Positions 39,901 through 51,869 are shown, counted from the stretch's first letter. The stretch is DNA of 64,000 nucleotides from Linyphia triangularis (GCA_963978545.1 OZ021722.1:34861365-34925364); one strand, 5' to 3'. Numbers and translations: made by a program. The notes: a model not told the origin generated them from the letters alone.

Positions 39901-41340
39901 ATTGGCTAATTAAAAAAAATATTTATTAAGATGACTTAGGATATTAATTAGAATCTTTATGGTGCCATGGTCTCTGAAATATCAAACCAAAATTTCCCAG
40001 TAAGAGTATTTAAGAATTGAAGCTGAAAATTAATTTGATCAACTACTGAACTGTTTATTAACAACTGTATAATAAGAAAATCCCAAGTAGAAACAAAATA
40101 TGGAATAGAAAATAGAAAATGCAATATCTACTTAAGATTTAATTTTATGATTCAAATACTCAATGAATCAAGTGATAATATTCTTTCACAATGTTTAACA
40201 ATGGGACAGTAAAACAAAAGCGATGTTGTTTCGCTGTATACTTCAAAATCATTCGGTCTTACAACCTAGTCCTTAAGTTCAATAATAATAATAAAAAAAA
40301 AGTAATACCCTTGAAGTTTTATTTTTTAAATTTTTTGTATTATATTATAGAATTGTTTTCAATTGTATGGTATTTCCTCATTTGCATAAACATTAATCAA
40401 ATATGGCACGTGCACAAAGGCGCGGAGTATACACAATATATAATGAATATTTTTCATTATTTTTTCTAATTTTTCATACTGTTGAAAGATTTCATCAGCT
40501 TAGCCGGGGATAATGTATACTTATTGTGTGTTCGATGTAGTCGTATAAATTCGCGAAATTTACTTATATGATCAAATATGCTGTGTACGTGTATAGAAAT
40601 ACATTTAAATTACGGTTTAAGAAATTTTTGTAAATAAACTTAAATCGATTTTATAATTGTTGGTTGAAATTTTTTAATTGTTAAGTATATGTATTTGGAT
40701 AATATCAATTTATTTAGTGATCGAACTCAAAACTTAAATTCCGAAAATACACAAAAAATGTGACGGGAAATCGAAAAGAAGCGCTTTCTTGAAATGCGAT
40801 TAAAAACTGACGTCACGGAAAAAAAAAAAAAACTCCTTCATGTTATGGTGAGTTTCAAAATATCACTCGTTTTAAGATAATAAGAAAATTCGTTTTTCTA
40901 AAGTGGAGCACTTTTGAAATAGCCATTCAATATGAAGTCATTGTTAGAATAGTGACATCTATATCATTCAAAGTCAGAAAAGAATTATGAATTCTATCAT
41001 TGAACTGTTTCAAAACGCGTGCTAATTCTTACTAATTTCACAAATACATACTATTATCAAATAGTCTTGTTATAAAATATTACAAAATAAATCTAATATC
41101 TATATACTGGTACATTGTGAAGCAAATATATCATGAAAGTTTGAAATTTAATAATTCCTGAAGTATTTACAGTAGTGAGATGCGGATTAACTCCAATAAT
41201 AGTTACGATTATAAACACCTGCTTATATAAAGGGATGCCTTAAGATATATAAATTTAACTATTATTATAATATCCCACACGTTTTGTACACATTCTTTTG
41301 AAAGCAACATTGTCTAACAGTACATAATGATTTTTCGGTT
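36901..41340. other. Non-coding, mostly AT-rich
   Basis: No exon was recognised. It contains one CRE-type site (listed separately). Confidence 0.55.
40808..40815. promoter_or_regulatory. CRE-type palindrome TGACGTCA
   Basis: This is an exact full-length motif about 620 bp upstream of the PDE3 exon, in the context ACTGACGTCACGG. Confidence 0.4.
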
Positions 41341-41431
41341 ACTCTTCTCTCTCTCTCCCCCCCCCCCCATTTATATTTAGTATAAACATGTAGACTCCGA
41401 CTGACTTCGTTATGTTTATATTTATTTTCAG

Positions 41432-41689
41432 GGCAGTGCCTCTACCGTGGATGTGGCTCTGTTGGCGGAGGCTCACGGCCTGGTAACTGACATGTTGGCA
41501 GACCCTCATCTACCAGCCCACGTGGTAGGTGGACTCCGCTCCCTCGCCTCCCTCCTATCTCCACCTCCACAGGTCAACCACCGAATGCAGAGACCTGGAG
41601 GGGCCAGCGTATCCCTCACCGACTTCAATTCCGGATCTGATAATGAGGAGATACCCTACACTGGAGAGAAACCGTCTGCTCTCACTAAG
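41432..41689 (+). CDS. PDE3-type cyclic nucleotide phosphodiesterase, internal exon
   Basis: This is the only confidently recognised host-gene exon. It encodes 86 residues in one open phase-0 frame (GGC AGT GCC ...), with acceptor TTTATTTTCAG and donor AAG|GTATTC. Residues 6-41 contain a pattern D-V-A-L-L-A-E-A-H-G-L-V, then D-M-L-A-D-P, then L-P-A-H-V-V-G-G-L-R-S-L-A-S-L-L. This matches the conserved helical segment located between the N-terminal membrane region and the catalytic domain of PDE3 (cGMP-inhibited cAMP phosphodiesterase). The tail, rich in Ser, Asp and Glu, fits the variable linker that follows. The catalytic HD-type domain is not in view and should lie on later exons. PDE3 hydrolyses cAMP and cGMP. 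Codon use and GC content are markedly higher than in the flanks. Similarity was judged by eye. Confidence 0.82.
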
Positions 41690-43934
41690 GTATTCACTCG
41701 CTTGTGAACTGTATTCTGTAAATTAATATTAAATACCTTAACACTATTTCTTGGTTTAAAAATTTATTTATTCGAAATTGTTATTTAGTGGTATAAAAAA
41801 AATTGTCGCCTGAATGCGCAGTGGATCGGTATCTGCTATGCAAAAAGCGCTTTTAGCTTCCATTTGTTTTCACACTGCATTAATGTAGTGATAATCTTAT
41901 GCAAAAGTTCTGTTTGACCGTGTTGGATCAGCCATTGATCTCCATGTACAACTTTTGGATGGCGCATTCTTGCTTATTGACTTGAATCTAAAGAAAGCGA
42001 ACAATCATCATGGAAATCAGTATTATCAACTTTTCTTCAAACTACTTAGAATATGTTGGTAACCAAGGGCAACTTTTTACCTAGAGTAGATTGGGAAAGT
42101 ATCCAGTTGGCTTCATATGCATGAAGAGCAGAAGCCGCTTTTAAGCTATCCAGAAGTTGTAGTTAAAAGTCTGTGGAACCACGTTACAAAACATTACTAT
42201 GAATTCTACAGACGCGGGATTTATTAAATTAAAACGTTCAGAAGTTTTCACACGAAAACATGGGAAAATTCAACCAGTAGTTTCGACAAAGTATGCTACC
42301 TGAAGTTCCAGATACATCTACAATGTTTTGTTTTTACATTTTATTAAATATTAATTATAAATGTTACAGTCAAGTGTTATACGTCAGTTTGAAGGTATCG
42401 ATAAGATTAATTAGGTTATATCAAAATTAACCGGAAGCTCTTTAATGTTTTTTTCAGAAAAGTGCTTCCCACACTTACTCCATGAGAAATCCAAATCTTG
42501 GCTCCAAATAGAGATATCGGATTAGAGAAATAGAGAGATAATAGATCGTGAAAATTCTATGAAAATATTTCTAGCCATTCACTTGGCGAAAATTTTGTTT
42601 AAAAAAATCCAAATTGGCAGCTATCTTGGCTATATTTGTCGTCAACACCAATAAAGAGAAGTCACATTAAATGTCTAAAAATTGTATATTATTGGTATTT
42701 GAATTAAATGTGTTTAGGAGTTTAAGAAAAACTTGTTTAGAAGAGTCCTTTTAGTGATGATAAAATCACCACTAATAACGTTTCATTGCAAATGTGTCCC
42801 CCCCTCCCCCTTTTTTTTTCTTTCCGTTTTGATGTAAAAAATTGGAAAATCTTTTGAAAGGAATAAATCTTATAGTAAAAGTAGAGACATCACATTTCTA
42901 ACTTTTCTTTTGAATCAGTAAATTATAACACAACATACTAATATATAGTGAAATGGTTTAGGTAACCTAGAGGAACAATATTTACAAGAAAACCATCACA
43001 GCAAAAAAAATTTACTTTCGTGTCGTAGCTAAGATAAATTAAAAAATTTGTTTAATTTTTATAGATATTTATAAATAAGAAAATGAAGAAAAAAAAAGTT
43101 TAGAAATAAATTCAATTTCCTATTATGGAAAATAATAAATTACAACTGTACATTACCGTACAATTTAAATTTAGTTTGGTAGTTATACATAATTAAGTAA
43201 CAGTGATTTATTCATAAAATTTTTACAGACTATGCAACTGTAGAATGAGGTATACTAATATTGCCAAACGAACCATTTGCTTATAATTATAAGGTCAAAC
43301 AAACGTTCAAGAACACTTACTGTTTAATACAAAATTTCTATAAAGAAAAGTATGTAATTATTAGTCACCATACTTCCTTAAATGTTAACATTTTGACATG
43401 TTTTAATTTTTATTCACTAAAATTGTAAAAAATTGTATAAAGATTTATTTTTTTTCTAAAATGATCTGCTATACTAAGCATTTCAGTTATGAAACAATTT
43501 AGTTCATTTAATGGGCAATAAATTCCCGTTCAAATAGAAAAATATTTCCTTTTGTTTTAATAATGTCAATAATTAATCTGTTAATTATCTTTTTCTATTT
43601 ACTAAATGTTTGGTATTTAAACATAAAAAAGTTAACTCATTTAAATTCGCATAGTTATTATCTGCAATACAGCTTTGTAAACATTCTTGTCATGCATTTT
43701 TTTTTGTTTTTTTGTAAAGAATACTTGAAAGAAATTATCAACTGAATATCTTGAAATAGCTGATAGAAAAAGATATTTTTTAATTGAATGCGAGCATCCC
43801 GAACAATTCTAAATACAGTTACAAAAAAGTTTTTAATTAAAAACTAATTAAATGTTGGACGACCTGAAAATAATTAAATTTTATGTTCTCTTTGTGATGC
43901 AGAAGAACATTGTCTAAGAATGCATAATAAAAAT
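41690..43934 (+). other. Start of downstream intron, non-coding
   Basis: It follows the donor of the PDE3 exon. No further exon with PDE3-like sequence was found anywhere to the end of the window, so this intron probably exceeds 22 kb. Confidence 0.55.
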
Positions 43935-43994
43935 ATTGCATTGTATTTTGTGGAGATTGCATTGTATTTTGTGGAGATTGCATTGTATTTTGTC
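43935..43994. repeat. 21-bp tandem repeat, about 2.8 copies
   Basis: The unit TTGCATTGTATTTTGTGGAGA occurs twice exactly and is followed by a partial third copy. Confidence 0.95.
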
Positions 43995-44490
43995 TTTAAA
44001 TATTATTGTATGTGATGTTCATTGGAATATAATGTCTTTTTGTATCACACATTAATTTCAGTTTAGATAAGATGGGAATATCAAATACATGTAAGAGTTT
44101 TAAAGGTGCTACAAACACGAAACCAAAACGTTGACTTAACATATTATATGTCATTCCATATCAAATAAAAACAAAATAATGGGATATTTTGCCCGATTCC
44201 CTGAGAATCTTATAAAATTTCCATCATTTGTTCACAGTGAAAAGAAAAATTGCCATTATAAGGTTTTAATACCGTTAGATTTGTAAAATGCCAAAAATTG
44301 TCCAAAAGTTTTGTCCAATTGTTTTTTTAAAAAAGAGTGAAATTAGTTTTTATTTATGAAGAATTTCTTTCTGGTTCCAAATATTCAAACAAAAATTCGT
44401 TTAAAAATTAGCTATTTAAATATTAAAAAACAGAAAATGCCCGAAAACCTCATCCGATTGCAGTCCGATCAAAACGATTCATTTTATCTG

Positions 44491-44498
44491 TGACGTCA
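44491..44498. promoter_or_regulatory. CRE-type palindrome TGACGTCA
   Basis: This is an exact motif at one side of a GC-richer block downstream of the PDE3 exon. Confidence 0.42.
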
Positions 44499-44638
44499 AA
44501 ACTTCCTTCCGTTTCTATGGTTATCGTGAGGTTTCTGCCAAGGTGTGAGTTTTTTAGACAACTTCCATATCCCGTGCCGGTTGGCACGATTTACAAACTG
44601 CTTTCCACTGCTACGATTCAAGCCAAGTTCGGAACAAG

Positions 44639-44646
44639 TGACGTCA
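44639..44646. promoter_or_regulatory. CRE-type palindrome TGACGTCA
   Basis: This is the exact motif in AGTGACGTCACATT, the second of a pair 148 bp apart. With its flanks it forms the 10-base palindrome GTGACGTCAC. Confidence 0.45.
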
Positions 44647-45308
44647 CATTAGCTTTGAGCTGAATGAGTCGTTTCTCCCTCTAAAATAATCCAGCAAACT
44701 TAAGCTGCAAATTAAAAAAAGAAAAAGCGCAGTGATCAGAAATTTTTATGTTTATGGCCTTTTCAAAACATTTAGAATTGAATAAAGAAAAATTTAAAAA
44801 AAAAAAAAAAAAAAATGGGAATTGTCCATTGCGCATTTCTTGCTTTACAAATGTGTACATAATTTTGTTTCTAATTATCATATAACATTGCTTTTGGTGT
44901 AAGAAAAAAGTGAAGATTTGGGCTTTCTTATGATCATTTGCACCTATTTTCAAAAATTAAACTTTTCATTTGAAGGTCAAACAATTTGATCTTTGACCTT
45001 GAATATGACCTCTCACAGGTAACATATTGTTTGAGAAGGATTAAAAACAATATTACATCTACAGATTTCATAGAAATCTAATGAAGTTTCAATTCCTTTT
45101 CTTAATTCTTTCGAATGACATCTTATCAACATTAGTTTCACATTTTCATGAGTATGACAAACACAGACAGTATGTGTTCCGCTTGCGCCTATCGAAAAAC
45201 TTTTTAAGTTGCATTATCAGCAAACTTGAAAAACCCAGTTTTAAGATACGGAAAGTTATATATATATATACAACAAAAGAACCTTTAAGAAAATCTTCAC
45301 CATACAAT

Positions 45309-46052
45309 CAGTGGTAGAAGTGGGAGGGAAAAAAGTGGGGGTATGCCCAAAAGATGGCAACAAGTGCATCCCCCACCCACAACGATAAATTTTATAATTT
45401 CGTATATTATTATAAAAATATTTTTTTATTATAAACTAGTAAGAAAATAATTTATACTTCCTAAAACACTAACATTGAACAAGAGCCCTAAATGTATTCT
45501 TATTTTAATGAATATTCTGCGACTTAGGTTTTTTACTTGGAAGTAAGAGATAAAGTGAAGTAATAATTCAACATTATATACCTAACTGTTTATATAATTC
45601 TTCTAAATGTACATACGTTTATTAAGTTAAAAGAGAACTCTAAAATGTCTTTTAATAGCTTGTTCTTTTATGAAACAAGAATAAAAATTTAACTTAAAAG
45701 AAATTTCCCCATAAGTTGAACGTTGATCAAGTGTAACAGTATCTGTCAATAAAATTACTTATATCTTTGTAAAGTAGTATCATTACATTTTTATATTAGT
45801 ATGATAAATATACAACACAGTGGTTTTTTTTTGTTTTTTTTTAATTATTTTATTTGAAATGTTTAAATCAGTTTTCTCAGTGTCACTACATTTAAAAGAA
45901 TGTTATTTTTCTTAAGTAGTTTTTAGACGGATTGAATATTTTTAAAAGTAGGGGGATGGATTTTAGTGGTTTGAGAAGTGGGGGGTCGCATACGTATTTT
46001 CTTAAAAAGTGGGGGACACGTCATCCCGCATCTACCCACACTTCTAGCACTG
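45309..46052. mobile_element. hAT-type non-autonomous transposon, 744 bp
   Basis: Ends are CAGTGGTAGAAGTGGG and, on the right, CCCACACTTCTAGCACTG, imperfect inverted repeats beginning CAGTG as is common in hAT elements. A perfect 8-bp target duplication CATACAAT flanks it (45301-45308 and 46053-46060), the hAT length. G-rich and C-rich subterminal runs occur on both sides. No transposase frame is present; it must have been moved in trans. Confidence 0.85.
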
Positions 46053-46060
46053 CATACAAT

Positions 46061-47690
46061 TCATTTAGAAAACTAGATAATTCACATTCTTTTGCATTAG
46101 GTATCCCGATTATGGGAACCTTCATTTCGCTCCTAAAGACAATTGTGTGCAAAGTTAAGGACAACGGTTGTATTTAAAATTTTAACTTTTCATCCAATTG
46201 TGGTCCCAACATGAGATCTACAGATTTTTGTAAATAATTAACGTATGAAAAAAATAAAATATACCTCATTGTCAGATATTCACAGTCACATCATTTGACC
46301 TTAAAATTGATTTTTTTTAAATAGATGCAAATTATACATCTTAAGAAAGCTCAAATGTTCACTATTTTGACATCAAAAGCAATGTTACATGATAATTAGG
46401 GATAAAAATATGTGCAATTTTGTAAAGCAAGTAATGCGAAATCTTGCCTTTTTGGCCCGTTTTTGACAACAACATTTCAGAAACCAAATAATATTGAAAC
46501 CTAGTTTTGGCCAATTTTTCTTTTCTCTATGAATCCAGCAAGTGAGTAAAATTTTATTACATTTTGAAGAGGTTAGTTTTGGAGCTATATTAATTTGATA
46601 TGGGCCATGACCCTTATGATATATAAAATACATAACTTCCTCGATGACCTTTGCGCAACCTATGAATTTAAGGCTGCTAGCAGGAACTACTTTTTTGGAA
46701 GTTCATCAGAGTTAGATATTGTATTCTTTTTCTAAGATTTATGATGAAACTTGATTTGGTAAACAGAACTCTGGACGGCTCGGCTGTTGTAGGTGACCGG
46801 ACTGGGGATGAATCGTATCCCGTACAATCTTAAAATAGTATACAATGAAACTTTTTTAACTCTTAGGTTTGATTTAGCAGAAAATAATTAAGAAAAAATT
46901 AAAAAACATATTTAACACAGTAATACAATTATTTATTGTTATTAAAAGTACGATGGGAAACGAAGAAAACCCTCTACGTTGATAGAGTACCTAAACATCC
47001 TTTATATAAAGTCCTTTTTCATAGAGCACCAACACACGTTGTACATGGAAAGCCTTCTCGTAGAGTACCAAGTGGAGTTTTTTTAACTTTTAAATTGTAT
47101 AAATGGTAAAAAAGGAATAATAATAATAAAAACACCTCCTGTAAGTATAATATATGAATTAATCTTATTCACAGAAAAAATCCTAAAATTTGTCTTTTAG
47201 GAAAGAATACTTGGTAATTGTAATTTAAGAGATATAATTAAACCATTCCGCTTATTTCACATGTTGTTCATGTTGAATATATTTCTCTTCAATATTTTGA
47301 AATATGATGCAATTAGGGAAGAGAAAAATTCTTGACAAGTTGTTAACAATAGGATAATTGATTTCACCACATCAAGGGCAAAAAATCCCTCCATAATTAG
47401 GAACTTCTGATGATTACTAGAAGAAATATATAGTGCAAGTATTCAAAATGATGGAACCACCTAATTATATTGTGGAATTCTTCTGAAGTGTTGAGGCATA
47501 AAAAATTTCTTTAGGGATAAATATTTAGAATAAATATGTTGCGTTTTTCTAAAGGCAGAAAATAGAATCTTTACATGTGGAAGAAAATTATATTACCCTA
47601 CTATAATCTTTTTAAGAAATGCTTTTTTTTTTTTTTTTTAATTTTGAGCGAACAAAAAATTTAGTTGTTTGCATATTTTAAAAGAGTGTG
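46061..47690. other. Non-coding; probable dispersed repeat at about 46380-46640
   Basis: The 46380-46640 block has balanced composition and reads as an unrecognised open frame on the minus strand. It looks like interspersed repeat sequence, but no second copy is in the window to prove it. Around 46970-47080 two TAGAGTACC blocks suggest a short eroded duplication. Confidence 0.4.
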
Positions 47691-47863
47691 ACCTTTAACT
47701 GCTGTGCTGTCTGACTGATCACGGGTCATATTTTGTACAACGTTTCCACCCCCTAAATATTTCATCTTTGATTTTAATATTAATTTTTCCGATACTATGA
47801 TTTTTAAATTTTAACTGATGCTCACCAATTTGTTTGGTGCACTATAGACCACGTGTTGTCCTT

Positions 47864-47896
<33 letters not shown>

Positions 47897-47934
47897 ATAA
47901 TAATTTAAACCACCTAACTACAGCAGTTAAAGGT
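47691..47934. mobile_element. MITE, 244 bp, 15-bp perfect terminal repeats
   Basis: ACCTTTAACTGCTGT (47691-47705) and its exact complement (47920-47934) bound a body with a long A run (about 47866-47894). No obvious target duplication, so the superfamily is undetermined. A related single end may lie near 35490-35535. Confidence 0.68.
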
Positions 47935-48098
47935 TAAAAATGTCAATAAAGTTAAAATTATAGATAATAATTAGAAATAAATTAATAAAATAATACATAA
48001 TTAAAAGTAAATGATATTTAATAAAAATTTAATGATATTTACAAAAAATTAATAAGAATTTAATTTAAGACAAAAAAATAATTTAGTAAAAATAAATG

Positions 48099-48246
48099 CA
48101 GTCAAACCCCGTTAACTCGAAATCGCTTAACATGACATCCCGTTTAACGCGTAGTAAAAGCAGTTCTTCATTCGTTTAACACGAATTTCGGTTAACGCGA
48201 ACAGTTTTAGTGGCCCCATCGACTTCGCGCTAACGGGGTTTGTCTG
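48099..48246. mobile_element. pogo/Tigger-like MITE, 148 bp
   Basis: Ends CAGTCAAACCCCGTTAACTC and, on the right, GCGCTAACGGGGTTTGTCTG are near-complementary, in the style of pogo/Tigger termini (CAGTCAAACC...). The interior repeats CGTTTAAC and GGTTAACGCGAA motifs. The expected TA duplication is not intact, so this is an aged copy. Confidence 0.62.
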
Positions 48247-48283
48247 CACTTAATACAAATTATTTAATAAATAATAATACTGT

Positions 48284-48445
48284 TTTATATTTCTTGTTTT
48301 AATTTTGTATATATTTTCTTCCTATTTTTATTGTTATACAACTAAAATCAACCTTCATTTTTACTAAAAAATGAAGGTTGATTTTAGTTATACAACAGTA
48401 AAAATAGGAGGGAAATATATATTAAATTAAAACAAGTAATATAAA
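48284..48445. repeat. Long hairpin, arms ~78 bp, ~5-base loop
   Basis: The inner stem is nearly perfect: ACTAAAATCAACCTTCATTT pairs with AAATGAAGGTTGATTTTAGT around a loop near 48361-48366. The pairing continues outward through CCTATTTTTA/TAAAAATAGG and, more loosely, to TTATATTTCTTGTTTTAATT and its complement. It could be a foldback MITE; an RNA hairpin from it would be long and mostly perfect, unlike a typical microRNA precursor. Confidence 0.85.
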
Positions 48446-50864
48446 GCGACCCAATTCAGTTAGATCAAATGACTGTATTTTAATTTAGCATTTTGCAATT
48501 ACAAATTTCATGCATATAAAGTTTCTTACCTAAAGCTAATAGAAACAAATATTTGGAAAATTGCAATTATAATTATAAGCATAATACATGCATTACCTCC
48601 CACGCTTAAATAAATTATTTAATTTAAATAGGATTTTCTTCCAAATACAAAATTTAGATTTCTTTTTAAGTTCAAAAATCAAACGACTATCTCATTAAAA
48701 TGTTGTATCACAAATTAATGGATTTAGGTATTAAATTTAAATTAAATCTAAGAATATACTGGTTTTCTATGAAAGTGATGTTTACACATTTAATTGACTT
48801 TTTCTATTGACCTTAGCTATTGTAATTTTTTTGCCCAGGTATATGTTTGAGAAGCTGACGAACAATTCCGGACGTGTCTCATATCTAGATTCCTACAGGA
48901 TAGGTCAAAATAAGCATTGTTTTGTATAGATACGTGTATATCTAGTGCAATTTGAATCTAATTACTTTGAAGGGTTTAGAGCTTTATTTGTTTTAAAATA
49001 TGTAGGAAGAAAATGATGAGTTCGAGGAGACTAAAGAATAGACAAATAAAAATGTGTTGTGTGGAAAAATCCGGTTTTATTCGCCAGCTTTTTATTTATT
49101 CCTGTTATGCTTTTTCTAAAGATTTATAATTAAAAATGTCGAGCATACGTATTTTTTTTTTTAAAAAATGGCAATGGCAAGCTTTTATGCGTAGGAAAAG
49201 TTATTTGACGTGGAATAAAAGAAGCTCTAAAGTCTACGTGAAATATTACTCTGTTAAATTGTCTATTGTTCGCATTTATTTTATTTATTGTTACTTTTGG
49301 AAATCCCCGGAAATAATTGTCGGTATTTTTAAACTCAGATTTGTTTCTACGATAAAAAAATATTGCAATTGTATTCAGTCTGAAAAATAATTATTATTCG
49401 AAGATATCTTCCCAAATGATTTAAGAGCAAAGAACATGCATTAGGTAGAAATGAAGTTGTGAAAAAGGGTCAACCTAGAATCCTTTATCTTTATAAAACC
49501 TATACCAGAAAAATTTGAAACTAATTAGTTTAGTTTTACTAAATGATCGTGAGTGGCGCTGTAAACCAGTTCAGTGATGATAATGTGTCTTAATTTCTAT
49601 GTAGGATCAAACATTTTCAAGGCAAGTTTTCATAATTATATAAAAATTACTTCTTTCAATTAAATCGTTTTCGTGATACTCAGTTTTAGTGTACCAACTT
49701 CGGTTATAGTTTTATATTGTAGCCTAGAATGAATTATATTTCAAAGTAAATGTGGGAACATACATAAAAGGGTAAAGTGGAAATGCTTTTCCTTTAAACC
49801 TTATGGAGAAATATAGCCCAAGTTCGATTTGATTTTGGGTTTTAGATCCCCCGAAAGCAATTCCTAAAGGCAAAGCACTTTCTTATTACGACAGTTATCT
49901 GTGAAAGGGTATAAAAAAGTTGTGGTGTGCTGATTGTGACAGTATTTAGTAGAAGATCGAATTTGCGATTTCTGTGAATAATTTATTTGAAAATTGAACT
50001 ATAATTTTTTTAATGATACATAAAATGGGGGGGGGGGGGAAGTAAAAAAAAAGGATATTATAAATTTTATTTTTTAATATTACTTTTCTGTTTTCCCATT
50101 ATCAGCGCATTTTTGTAAAAATACAAAATAACAGTTGCAGAAATAAAAACAATATAGTGTTTAAATTGTTAATTTTTCTTCTTTGTTTAGTTCATAAATA
50201 ATGTTATAAAAGAGAAATTATGAGTGATGTGGTTTTTTTAGAGATAAAGATTGGTAGCAAAAGTTATGTAAAAAGAAGGAATTTCGCATTTTCATCACTT
50301 CCATTTGTTCCCACTTCTTCCTTTTTATGCCATTAAGAAAGACAACTTATCTCTAGTGCTGTAAGTAGAACATAAAAACAAAACTATTCAATTTTCTGCC
50401 ACTCTAATTAAATTTACACTGCCATTCTTCAATTTAACATCCCACTGCAACAGTAAATTAACATTGACGGTCACAAATTGATGCAAATTTTCTTTAAGAG
50501 AATCGCTTGAGCTTTCGAGAAATGTTACAACATCAATCATCCCGACCAAGTATTTTCTTTCATGTCGTGGCAGGATTGCTCCACACGCGCTGTAAGGATA
50601 AACAACGTGAAGCAGGGTCCAGATATATCATGTAACACTGTCACTTCATTAGACTCCGCCGCGGTTTTTTCTTTGTGTAAGACAAATTATTAGGTTATTC
50701 TTTTTCGTTTTCGCTGTCACTTTTGCAGTTTTTGGAAGCTTTGAGCAAAAAAAAAAACTCTTTGTAATCTGTATCTGTGTTTTTTTCTGCGTAATTTGTT
50801 GGTGTTTCTGTAGTTATAGTTTTTTCTTTCAATTACCCATGTTTTAAAATAGAGTAATAAAAAA
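48446..50864. other. Non-coding, nothing recognised
   Basis: AT-rich with a G-run near 50030. The segment 50480-50640 is more balanced in composition but shows no exon. Confidence 0.55.
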
Positions 50865-51130
50865 TTGCATTCGGTAAAAAAGATCTAAAAAAGGTTAGCA
50901 AAACTCTCGAGGGACTGACAATATTCAACTTTTGTCTACTGATTAATGGTGGCCATGGAAACTGTCATTAATATTTTGGTCAAAATTGTGCATGCGCACT
51001 AGGTACCTTCAATTAAAAAAGTATGTTTTTCTGCTAATGTCAAAAAAAACAAACACCCTGGACTATTAATTGTGATCGAAATGGCTGTGTTAATGCTATT
51101 TATGGTGCTTTGTACATCCCCGTCTTCGAA
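50865..51130 (+). repeat. Dispersed repeat, copy 2
   Basis: Diverged partner of the repeat at 4620-5040, with the same order of landmarks from TTGCATTCGGTAAAA to the block around GCTGTGTTAATGC. Confidence 0.6.
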
Positions 51131-51855
51131 GTTCCCTTATAAATGAGATAATGACGTGAAAAATCGAAAAACGAATATCTTCAACATAGAGCTTTCTTCT
51201 CTTGGCCATCGCCGATTAACAACTGTTTCTCCTTCATTTTAATTGCAAAAAAGAAAAATTTCATATTTATCGAAAAACATATCTTCAATTTCACCACATT
51301 CGTGTATTTTTTGCAAATGTAGTAATTATTACCTTAAATATCGAAATTTGGCCTTTTCCCTTTAAGTAAGGAGAATGTAAAAGTGAAAATGATAAATTAC
51401 ACCAATCTATGGTAAATGCATTGCCACAGTATTAAGTGTATTTGAAAATTGTGCGATGTTCCACACCCCTAGTTATTTTCGCTTTGGCATTTTTATCTCC
51501 ACCCTTTTTGCCATGTGTATTTTGTTTTTCTATATCTATGTTAAGGTGCACGTACATTCTAAAATTCGCTTTTATCGGTGAAAAAATATTGTAATCTCTT
51601 TTAAAATCACCCCAGTTTCAAGGTATCGCTTTCCAATTATCCCCCATTTATTTTATTACTATGAGGACTTTTTGATAAATAACTTTAAAAAATTCTAGTT
51701 TGAGTTCGGTAACTCCTTAGTCACAACCAGTTTCTTTTAAACACTTCTTTTGTATATTTATTCCATTTATAAAAATGCCAAAGCATCGTTTTATAAATGC
51801 GAATAATTTTCATCCACATACGTGAAGTGCACGATGCGAAGACGATTAGTCTATT
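51131..51855. other. Non-coding, nothing recognised
   Basis: AT-rich sequence between the dispersed repeat and the second SINE. Confidence 0.55.
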
Positions 51856-51869
51856 TCCAACATTTATGG

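Larger units (their letters stand above)
12449..41431 (+). other. Inferred large intron hosting many repeats
   Basis: If the exon at 12428-12448 splices to the PDE3 exon at 41432, this interval is one 29-kb intron. It starts GTAAGT and ends TTTATTTTCAG. It contains MITEs, a mariner element, a tandem repeat and a SINE. No other convincing exon was found inside it. Confidence 0.35.
43995..45300. other. Non-coding; less AT-rich block at 44450-44660 with two CREs
   Basis: Most is AT-rich. The 44450-44660 block is visibly more GC-rich and is bracketed by two perfect TGACGTCA sites 148 bp apart, which makes it a candidate enhancer or internal promoter. No open frame supports an exon. Confidence 0.4.
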
